This document shows, one piece after another, positions 25,629 to 32,580 of a stretch of 40,202 bases of DNA (positions within the stretch are counted from its first letter, which is position 1; the number at the start of each line of letters is the position of its first letter). This DNA comes from an uncultured Lachnospiraceae bacterium (GTDB lineage Bacteria > Bacillota > Clostridia > Lachnospirales > Lachnospiraceae). The DNA is taken from the NCBI GenBank assembly GCA_902788645.1, contig CADAKW010000008.1, positions 1 through 40,202 on the forward strand, given 5' to 3'. A program made the translations under genes and the position numbers. Below the pieces are notes generated by a model, which worked only from the letters and a program-made list of their open reading frames with translations, was not told the DNA's origin and ran no database searches.

Positions 25629-25674
25629 AAAAACTCACAGACCACCGCTTCATCACGATGATCTGTGAGTTTTT
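25629..25674 (-). terminator. Intrinsic terminator of the LRR gene at 25716-26735
   Basis: A 13-bp stem (25629-25641 with 25662-25674, AAAAACTCACAGA and its complement) with a 20-nt loop. On the minus strand it runs into a T7 tract and TAATAAAATAG. It isolates the LRR gene from the ABC operon downstream. Confidence 0.85.
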
Positions 25675-25715
25675 CGCTTTATGATATTATTCTGCTATAT
25701 AAGCGGAAAACAATA

Positions 25716-26735
25716 TTAATATACATAAATTTTCAATTTGGAAGCCTTTGCTCCCAGCAGCAGGGAACGATATGTGTTCTTCTTGCCGGAAGGAACCACT
25801 ACATAGCAGCCGCTCTTTACATAACGGAACGCATTGCTGTTAATGGTATTGATCTTCTTGGAATTAATGATCACTGCCTGCAGCTTTTTACAATTCTGAA
25901 ATGCCTTTTCGGCAATAAATGTCACCTTCGCCGGAATAGTCACCTTGCGGAGGGCCTTACAGCCGGCAAATGCAAACTTTTTGATCTTTGTAACACCACT
26001 TCCGATAGTGACTGACTTAAGAGAAGTCATTCCCTGAAATGCCCTCTTTCCAATATAAGTAACATTCTTTCCTACCTTTACTGTGGTAAGTTTTGTGTTA
26101 TTCTTGAAAGCTTTCTCATTAATTCCGCTGACAATATAGGATACTCCCTGCCATTTCACAGAAGCCGGAATGGTTACGCTTGTCTTTGTTTTTCCGTCAT
26201 CGCTGAGCCCTCTTACTTTAACGGCTGCCTTTACGTTACCCTCTGCCACAGCTGTTACAGCGTATACAAAGTTACCTGTAGTAAATCTCTCTCCAACCTT
26301 CAATGCTGCGCTCGTTGTAACTGCTGCCGGTGTTGTGGTCGTTACCGCCGCCGGCGTTACGGTAGCTGCCGGAATGTTCACCGGTGACTGGACCGGTGAC
26401 TGAGCCGGTGTCTGAGCCGGTGTCTGAGCCGGTGTCTCTGACGGTGCCTGAGCCGGTGTCTCTGACGGTGACTGAGCCGGTGTCTCTGACGGTGCCTCTG
26501 TTATTCCCGGCAGTTCCGTTTCGGACGGTGTCTCACCTGTCTGCTCCGGTGCCTCTGTCTCTGATCCCGGTACTTCCGCTGTAGCATCAGGGGTCTCCGT
26601 GTTCTCTGTCTCCATTGCTGCCCCTGTTGCCGGCTGACTGCTCTCTGCCGCTGCTTTCTGTGGCATTACTCCCAGTCCTGTTCCTGACAATACCAGAGAC
26701 AGACTCAATATGATAGCCATTGTTTTTTTCTTCAT
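25716..26735 (-). CDS. Secreted LRR protein with Pro/Thr/Glu-rich stalk
   Basis: A 339-residue exported protein. Signal peptide (residues 1-30, MAIILSLSLVLSGTGLGVMP, then KAAA), a Glu/Thr/Pro stalk (about 35-140) with repeated SETPAQSP/SETPAQAP units, a short beta domain (GERFTTGNFVYAVTAVAEGN) and about five LRR_5 repeats (AFKNNTKLTTVKVGKNVTYI and similar). It ends in the same cap as two other proteins in this window (VVPSGKKNTYRSLLLGAKAS). I chose the ATG at 26735 because GGAGGAA lies 7 nt upstream; the frame to 26750 starts inside that site. It is divergent from the GH5 gene, so the two may share control. There is no sortase motif. Confidence 0.88.
   Translation of the reverse strand: MKKKTMAIILSLSLVLSGTGLGVMPQKAAAESSQPATGAAMETENTETPDATAEVPGSETEAPEQTGETPSETELPGITEAPSETPAQSPSETPAQAPSETPAQTPAQTPAQSPVQSPVNIPAATVTPAAVTTTTPAAVTTSAALKVGERFTTGNFVYAVTAVAEGNVKAAVKVRGLSDDGKTKTSVTIPASVKWQGVSYIVSGINEKAFKNNTKLTTVKVGKNVTYIGKRAFQGMTSLKSVTIGSGVTKIKKFAFAGCKALRKVTIPAKVTFIAEKAFQNCKKLQAVIINSKKINTINSNAFRYVKSGCYVVVPSGKKNTYRSLLLGAKASKLKIYVY
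26380..26495 (-). repeat. Short coding repeats in the LRR-protein stalk
   Basis: Irregular 12- to 15-bp units of the type GAGCCGGTGTCT and CTGACGGTG (plus-strand reading) encode TPAQ and PSE blocks. They form the stalk between signal peptide and LRR domain and are prone to copy-number change. Confidence 0.8.
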
Positions 26736-26802
26736 GATCAATTCCTCCATTTCATATGTAAGTTATCTGATACTGCATATACTACCGGTCCCATACGTCA
26801 AA

Positions 26803-26814
26803 TTTCGGACGAAA
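26803..26814. promoter_or_regulatory. Small inverted repeat in the LRR/GH5 divergent region
   Basis: TTTCG-GA-CGAAA (5-bp arms) sits next to a TTGACG hexamer on the minus strand (26796-26801) that could be the -35 of the LRR gene. It is short enough to be chance; noted as a possible operator. Confidence 0.25.
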
Positions 26815-26863
26815 GTGTGTCATAATACCGTTATTTTTAAGTCAGAAAAATGGCAGATTTTTC

Positions 26864-26892
26864 TAGTCAATTGGAAAAACCTTTGTTATAAT
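26864..26892 (+). promoter_or_regulatory. Promoter of the GH5 cellulase gene
   Basis: A perfect TATAAT at 26887-26892 with an extended -10 (TGTTATAAT), and a weak -35 (TAGTCA, 26864-26869) at 17-bp spacing. Transcription would start about 35 nt before the ATG at 26936, just ahead of the AAGGAGG ribosome binding site. Confidence 0.7.
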
Positions 26893-26935
26893 TTATATGT
26901 AATGCAAATTTCATATCAAACATAAGGAGGTAACC

Positions 26936-29554
26936 ATGAAAAAGAAACTTATGGGGAAATGGTCTTCCTTTGCTTTAGTTCTGGCAATGCTTGTTTCCCT
27001 GCTTGGGAATGTCAATGTATCTGCAGCAAAAGCACCGAAGATCAGCACCAAAAATGTTACTGTCACGGTAGGAAAAACCGCAAAGGTAACAGTTAAAAAC
27101 CTGCCCTCCAAGGCAAAAACCACATGGAAGACAAAAAATGCAAAGATCGCGACCGTCAAAAACGGCAAGATCAAAGGAATCAAGGCCGGTAAAACTACAG
27201 TAACGGCAAAAGTTGTTTACAAAAAAGGCAAAAAATCCGTTAAAAAGCAGTTTACTGTCGGCGTCACCGTCAAAAATGCAGCTTCCAAAACAGTGGAGCC
27301 TTCTGATGCATCTGCTGTTTCACAGGCACCTGCACAGACTGCCGCACAGACTCCGGCTCCGTCAAATGCTTCTACACAGGCTCCGGCCCCTACCGACGCA
27401 GCAACACAGGAACCGGCTCCTACAAAGGAAGTAACACCGGCACCGACACCAACTCCTGTTGTCAGCAAGGCTCCTGTTCAATCCAGAACACCGGCTCCTG
27501 ACTACAGCGTTGATGATTCCAACCTTACAGACGAGCATGTATCCGCCAATGGTATCACCACCAAGGATAACGGCCTCATGAGACGTAATCTGACAGCCCA
27601 GGATATTACGACTGTCATGGGACTTGGCTGGAATGTAGGAAACTCTCTTGAGCAGACTCTTGCCAAAAGCTGTACCTCTCTTTCCGAGGAAGAACAGGCA
27701 GCTCTCACTCCTGAGCAGTGGGTCAAGGGCTATGAAACCAATGCCGACAATGTAGAATCCACACAGAAGCTGTTCGACGGCCTTAAGCAGTACGGTATCA
27801 ATACGATCCGTATCCCGGTAGCATGGTCCAATATGATGGAAACCATCACCTACTCTGACGGTTCCAAGTATTATAAGATCAACGACGCTTATTTCAACCG
27901 TGTCGAAGAAGTCATGAATTACTGCCTGAACGATGAGATGTATGTCATCATCAATATCCACTGGGACAATGGCTGGTGGGGTATGTTTGGCGACAAGGAT
28001 GAAAACGTCCGCGCAGAAGCCTGGAAAAAATATAAAGATATGTGGACACAGATTGCCACAAGATATCAGGAATATTCCGACCATCTTATTTTCGAGGGCG
28101 GAAACGAAGAGCTCGGAGAGCGATTAAATGATGACTGGACCGGTGGAAGCGTACAGACCGGTACCCTTACCCGGGAGGAAACCTACGAGATTGCCAACAA
28201 GATCAATCAGACCTTTGTTGATACTGTCCGCGATTGCGGTATCAATGCCGACGGAACCACCAACAACAATTACGATCGTTTTCTGCTGATTCCGGGATAT
28301 GATACCAATCTTCACCAGACCTGCGGCGATCAATATTCCGATAAAGTAAAACTGAACAACGACAAATTAACATATATCATGCCGTCAGATCCTTCCGACA
28401 ATGGTATCAGCAAGTTATTTGTTTCGATCCATTACTATGATCCTCTCGGATGGGGTATTGCAAAATCATCTGCATCCAGCTATGACACACCAAAGGGTAA
28501 TTCCAAATTTCAGGATACCTGGGGCTCTGACGAGGATTATGCAGCCATGCAGGAGGACTTCGACGCTGTCAAGACAGCTTTCACAGACAAGGGTTACGGT
28601 GTGATCTTTGGTGAATTCGGTGTTGTATCCGTCAACAAGGACGGCATCCCGGATTACTTCCGTCAATTCTTCAAGAGCTGTAAAGAGGATGGCATGGTTC
28701 CTGTTATGTGGGATGAAGGAACATACGTAGACCGTACCGGCAAAGGCAACAGCAGACGTGCTTATTTTGTCTATGATGATATCGGTCAGATCTTTGCCGA
28801 GATTACCGGCACCACACCAAAGATCGGTAGTGATGCAATGAAGCTTACCACCCACACCGGTATTCCTGCCAGTCTGATATCCGAAAATCAGGATCCTTTG
28901 GTCGTAGCTACCTGGGATGGTGATTTCATGAGAAATACAACCACCTCCAAATCTGTGTCTCTGGATGAGATCAAAGCAATGTTCGGAGCACAGTTTATCG
29001 GCAAATATAACAACAGTGATGTTGGTGGATACTTTAATACCGCAAAAACCACCATTGATCCAAACTTCAGTGATCTCACACTGGAGGCTTCCTGCTCTAA
29101 GGAATGGTGGCATGCCCACTATCAGTTAAGCGACTGGAGCCAGATCAAAAATCCATGTGTACGTATTTCCGTACATGATGATGATATCAGCAAATCATCT
29201 GATCTGCAGCTTGTTTATACCGATGCGTCCATTATGGAAAATGAAAACGGTGCCCCTTGGCGTTATGAAAAGGATCTGGCACAGGTTGTCTACGATATGG
29301 ACGAAAACGGAAAGCCAAAGAAGGATGAACGGGAAAGAGCTATTGTTAAGAGAGATGAAAATGGCGATATGGTTCTTGCAGATACTGCATGGATCGGTAA
29401 GGTCCTTTCCTTAGACAAAACAGCCCTTGAAAATTATCCGGTGCTGATCATCACAACCAACAATTATCTTGGTGCAGATTTCGTCAAGGTAGAGATTTGC
29501 GATGCTGCTTACAATGCAGATGGTACACCGTTTGAATCCAGCGAAACCAAATAA
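26936..29554 (+). CDS. Secreted GH5 endoglucanase (cellulase)
   Basis: An 872-residue exported beta-glucanase. Signal peptide (1-31), a Lys-rich Ig-like Big_2 domain (about 34-114, KISTKNVTVTVGKTAKVTVK), an Ala/Pro/Thr linker (115-190) and a GH5 catalytic domain (about 215-620). The catalytic core shows GLGWNVGNSLEQT, NIRIPVAW-like TIRIPVAW, NIHWDNGWWG, the acid/base Glu391 in FEGGNEEL, SIHYYDPLGWG and the nucleophile Glu560 in GEFG. Residues 640-872 are a further beta-rich module with several Trp residues, possibly carbohydrate-binding; I could not place its family. The ATG has AAGGAGG 6 nt upstream. Likely substrates are beta-1,4-glucans such as cellulose or glucomannan. It ends at the palindrome at 29581. 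Confidence 0.94.
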   Translation: MKKKLMGKWSSFALVLAMLVSLLGNVNVSAAKAPKISTKNVTVTVGKTAKVTVKNLPSKAKTTWKTKNAKIATVKNGKIKGIKAGKTTVTAKVVYKKGKKSVKKQFTVGVTVKNAASKTVEPSDASAVSQAPAQTAAQTPAPSNASTQAPAPTDAATQEPAPTKEVTPAPTPTPVVSKAPVQSRTPAPDYSVDDSNLTDEHVSANGITTKDNGLMRRNLTAQDITTVMGLGWNVGNSLEQTLAKSCTSLSEEEQAALTPEQWVKGYETNADNVESTQKLFDGLKQYGINTIRIPVAWSNMMETITYSDGSKYYKINDAYFNRVEEVMNYCLNDEMYVIINIHWDNGWWGMFGDKDENVRAEAWKKYKDMWTQIATRYQEYSDHLIFEGGNEELGERLNDDWTGGSVQTGTLTREETYEIANKINQTFVDTVRDCGINADGTTNNNYDRFLLIPGYDTNLHQTCGDQYSDKVKLNNDKLTYIMPSDPSDNGISKLFVSIHYYDPLGWGIAKSSASSYDTPKGNSKFQDTWGSDEDYAAMQEDFDAVKTAFTDKGYGVIFGEFGVVSVNKDGIPDYFRQFFKSCKEDGMVPVMWDEGTYVDRTGKGNSRRAYFVYDDIGQIFAEITGTTPKIGSDAMKLTTHTGIPASLISENQDPLVVATWDGDFMRNTTTSKSVSLDEIKAMFGAQFIGKYNNSDVGGYFNTAKTTIDPNFSDLTLEASCSKEWWHAHYQLSDWSQIKNPCVRISVHDDDISKSSDLQLVYTDASIMENENGAPWRYEKDLAQVVYDMDENGKPKKDERERAIVKRDENGDMVLADTAWIGKVLSLDKTALENYPVLIITTNNYLGADFVKVEICDAAYNADGTPFESSETK

Positions 29555-29580
29555 TCGCTTAAATTAACGCAACAACGAAT

Positions 29581-29609
29581 GCCGGTGCAATATTGCACCG
29601 GCGTTTTTA
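29581..29609 (+). terminator. Intrinsic terminator of the GH5 gene
   Basis: A perfect 22-nt palindrome, GCCGGTGCAA-TA-TTGCACCGGC at its core (29581-29602), followed by GTTTTTATA. On the minus strand no U-tract follows, so it serves the plus-strand gene. Confidence 0.92.
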
Positions 29610-29644
29610 TATACATATTTACGAAAACAAAAATCCTCGTCCCA

Positions 29645-31543
29645 TTATGAAATCCGTGTTGTCTTCTTTCTCGCCTTGACCTGATACAGCAGTTTGTCTG
29701 CTTCTGTTACCATTTCCTCCAGGGAATGGATCTGCTGTGCCGGATGAACACAATAGCCACAGCTGCAGGTCACCTCATACGGCCATGCATTGCGCTGATT
29801 ATACTCATCCAGATACTCCTCAACACGTTGAATGAAGGCAGCTGCATCACTTTCCTTTTCTGCAATTCCAAAGACAAGATACTCGTCTCCTCCACTTCGT
29901 ATACAGACCTCTCTCCGCTCCGAAGCCTGCCGCATGGCGTTGGCCACCTGAACGATCGCATTATCTCCTGCATCATGTCCATAGGTATCATTGATCTTTT
30001 TCAGACCATCCAGATCCAATTCAATACACATGATATACTTCTGATCCCGCTTGGCTACCTCCATGATCTTGTCCACAAAACGTCTCATACCGAAACGATT
30101 GTAAAGCTTGGTCAGCTCATCTCTTACGTACATACTGTCCAGCTTGTCCACCAGAGTATCCTTCTCCTTGAGCAGACACAGATCAATGATCACACTGTTC
30201 ATAACCGTCAGCATTGCGAAAACCATCGGTGTTTCCTGCATACAATACTTTGCGGAGATCCATAAATATCCCACAATCCTCTGATTCAGATAAAGAGGGA
30301 CAAAGGATGTCTGCAAATTATTTTCTCCCTGCAGATCCAACGGAGGTAAAATATCCGGATAGAATACCGGCTCCATCTCCAACGGCTCTCCCCTTCTGCA
30401 TTTTACCAAAGTCATATTCTGCGAATAACCATGGATCCTTTTGCTCTTTCTGGTTCCCTGATTGATAATATCATCACAAAGACAAAAATTAAATGCATCC
30501 CATTGAAAGAAATCGAGATAAGAGCATATTACCTCGAGCATATCCTCGACGGAATTCTTGGGAGATACATCTCTCCAAAGCTCCGTGATATGATGAATAA
30601 ACATATCTCTTCTGGTGATATCTCTCAGCTTTTCCTGATTGATCCGGTTAAGATCCAGCTTGGTATGATCCGTGCAGCCACAGCTTTGATTCAGCACCAG
30701 ATGTGCCGGTACGAGACTGTGCAGAGGAATCTCCTTGCCATCCCAAAGCTGTTCCAAAAGTCGGACAGCCTGCGTCCCCGATTCAAACAACGAACGCTCC
30801 ACCGACGAGATAGACGGTTGATACTCCGAAGCCTCTTTGGTATGATCAAAACCTGTAACGATTACATCCTCTGGAACCTGATAACCATGATCATTTAAAT
30901 ACTTAATGATAAACATCGCCATCGTGTCATTTGCACATACAAAGGCATCGGGCATATCATGGCTGCTCAGATATTCCTTAACCACGTCAACTGCTTTTAA
31001 ATAGAACTGACCATATCCGATATTTTCCTCATTAAACGGAATACCTTCCTCCTCTAAGGCACTGCGATATGCCTCTTCACGATCCTCCGACTCCTTATTG
31101 CCCTTAAAGCCTGACATAAAAAATATATTGCGGCAATCATGCTCCCGGATCAGATGAAGTACCATTTCCTTCATGCCAATGGTATCATTATATCCAATCT
31201 GATAACAGCCATCGTAAGTGTCATTGACATCAATCACCGGCACATGGACTCTGGCCGCATTGTCAATGATTTTCTTCATCATATCAGAGCGCAAAACCTC
31301 TCCCAATATGATAATCCCATCAAACATACGGTAATCCGGAATCGCATAAATTGATCCCTCTCCAAAAACTACCTCATCTGATAATTCTCCCTGCTCATAC
31401 GGCGGTTTCTTCATGAGACTGTGAAAAAGCAGTACATTGTAATCCTTTTCCGTTGCTTCCTTCAATACTGCTTTCGCGATCACACCTTCCTGAAGAGTAT
31501 CATCCCCCTCCAGAAACAACCCTATTGTCTTACGTTTTCCCAT
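29645..31543 (-). CDS. LacI-like sensor / GAF-like / GGDEF diguanylate cyclase
   Basis: A 632-residue cytosolic protein with no helix-turn-helix, signal peptide or membrane helix. Residues 5-290 are a periplasmic-binding-protein-like sugar-sensor fold as in LacI/GntR regulators (PDAFVCANDTMAMFIIKYLN, then VPEDVIVTGFDHT), followed by a SCGC motif. Residues 310-460 look GAF-like. Residues 465-632 are a GGDEF domain (DELTKLYNRFGMRRFVDKIM; active-site GGDEY at 551-555, with Tyr in place of Phe). The inhibitory RxxD site is absent (ERRE at that place). It is expected to make cyclic di-GMP in response to a ligand. The ATG has GGAG 8 nt upstream and lies 27 nt after the anti-sigma gene, so the two are probably one operon. 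Confidence 0.88.
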   Translation of the reverse strand: MGKRKTIGLFLEGDDTLQEGVIAKAVLKEATEKDYNVLLFHSLMKKPPYEQGELSDEVVFGEGSIYAIPDYRMFDGIIILGEVLRSDMMKKIIDNAARVHVPVIDVNDTYDGCYQIGYNDTIGMKEMVLHLIREHDCRNIFFMSGFKGNKESEDREEAYRSALEEEGIPFNEENIGYGQFYLKAVDVVKEYLSSHDMPDAFVCANDTMAMFIIKYLNDHGYQVPEDVIVTGFDHTKEASEYQPSISSVERSLFESGTQAVRLLEQLWDGKEIPLHSLVPAHLVLNQSCGCTDHTKLDLNRINQEKLRDITRRDMFIHHITELWRDVSPKNSVEDMLEVICSYLDFFQWDAFNFCLCDDIINQGTRKSKRIHGYSQNMTLVKCRRGEPLEMEPVFYPDILPPLDLQGENNLQTSFVPLYLNQRIVGYLWISAKYCMQETPMVFAMLTVMNSVIIDLCLLKEKDTLVDKLDSMYVRDELTKLYNRFGMRRFVDKIMEVAKRDQKYIMCIELDLDGLKKINDTYGHDAGDNAIVQVANAMRQASERREVCIRSGGDEYLVFGIAEKESDAAAFIQRVEEYLDEYNQRNAWPYEVTCSCGYCVHPAQQIHSLEEMVTEADKLLYQVKARKKTTRIS

Positions 31544-31570
31544 TCGTAATCTCCGTTTCCTGCGAAATTT

Positions 31571-31888
31571 TTATACCCCTGATACATATAGCAATATCGA
31601 TAATATTATGATAATTATAACACATATCAGAACTACTGCAAGACATCTTCTGCGATGTATTTTTTGTTTTCTGATATGCTCCAGTTTTCTGTTGATATTT
31701 TCCGGCCGCAGACTCTCCGGGGTTGTAATATTTTCACTGGCGGCAAGAATCATTTCTTCTACCTCTTTTAGTGACTTCTCCTCAACAAGTTGTTCCTTTC
31801 CCGAACGATACCGCATATGATATTTTTCAGGAAGAATCCCGTTGATCCTGTGAGATGCCAGCTGTTCTACTCCACTTTCTTTCTTCAT
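31571..31888 (-). CDS. Putative tail-anchored anti-sigma factor
   Basis: A 105-residue protein with a charged cytosolic part of about 78 residues (LKEVEEMILAASENITTPES, then KLEHIRKQKIHRRR), one C-terminal transmembrane helix (CLAVVLICVIIIIILSILLY) and only about four residues beyond it. I choose the ATG at 31888, 9 nt after AAAGGGGGA. A GTG at 31909 overlapping the sigma-factor stop (GTGA) would add seven residues. Its place directly after a sigma-70-family gene and its topology suggest an anti-sigma factor that holds the sigma factor at the membrane. No zinc-binding HxxxCxxC motif is present and no known family is recognised, so the role is inferred from context. Confidence 0.65.
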   Translation of the reverse strand: MKKESGVEQLASHRINGILPEKYHMRYRSGKEQLVEEKSLKEVEEMILAASENITTPESLRPENINRKLEHIRKQKIHRRRCLAVVLICVIIIIILSILLYVSGV

Positions 31889-31905
31889 GCCCAAGCATCC
31901 CCCTT

Positions 31906-32478
31906 TCACTGATCCAGTCTCTTTCTCATTTTCATTAATGCCCGTCTGTATTTTGAACGCAACGTACTTGCTCCGATTCCAAGACTACCGGCAATCTCTT
32001 CTCCCCGGTATCCGGCCAGCAAAAAGGAATTGACAATATAGCGCTCCTCATCTGTAAGCACCGAAAATGCATCCCTTACCCACTCCCGGTCTGTTGCCTC
32101 TTTCTCCAAATCCTTTCCATCACTAATATCCGGAACCTTGTTCTGCTCCACCTCATCACCAAAGCCTCTGCTGTGATTCCTGTTTCGCTCCACATAAGAT
32201 TTGAGTCTTTTCCTGCATTTATTGGATAATATTTTAAAAAGCCACTGCCGAAAACGATACACATCCCTCAGCCTGCCAATCGACTCATACGCTGTCACGA
32301 CCGTATCAGCCACCACATCCTCCGCGTCCTGCTGATGATGCAGCATATAACATGCATATGCATATAATTCATGATAAAAAAGCTGATACAACTCCATAAA
32401 TGCATCCTGACTTCCCTTTTGAGCCATCCGCACGGTGTCTGCTATCTTTTCAGCATCTTTCTCTAATGCTGCTCCCAT
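31906..32478 (-). CDS. RNA polymerase sigma-70 factor, ECF type
   Basis: A 190-residue sigma factor with the two-domain ECF layout. Region 2 covers about residues 20-95 (ELYQLFYHELYAYACYMLHH, DAEDVVADTVVTAYESI, RFRQWLFKILSNKCRKRLKS). Region 4 covers about 130-188 (LTDEERYIVNSFLLAGYRGE, then a helix-turn-helix EIAGSLGIGASTLRSKYRRA). The frame is open to 32565, but I place the start at the ATG at 32478: the homologous part begins just after it, and the sequence upstream (TATTATAGTATAAAG on the minus strand) looks like promoter rather than coding. A second ATG at 32490 is possible. It is followed immediately by the anti-sigma gene and lies about 100 bp after the CotH-LRR gene. Confidence 0.88.
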   Translation of the reverse strand: MGAALEKDAEKIADTVRMAQKGSQDAFMELYQLFYHELYAYACYMLHHQQDAEDVVADTVVTAYESIGRLRDVYRFRQWLFKILSNKCRKRLKSYVERNRNHSRGFGDEVEQNKVPDISDGKDLEKEATDREWVRDAFSVLTDEERYIVNSFLLAGYRGEEIAGSLGIGASTLRSKYRRALMKMRKRLDQ

Positions 32479-32580
32479 ACCGCCAACCATACCTTTCCAG
32501 ATCTTTATACTATAATATCGGACAAAGACAGGGCTAACCTTAAGCAAGCCCCGCCTTTTTATCATTGTTTTATTTATTAT

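Noticed and set aside
32534..32556. GGGCT/AGCCC hairpin between the CotH-LRR gene and the sigma factor
   Set aside because: Only five base pairs with an 11-nt loop and a poor T-tail; not enough to call a terminator.
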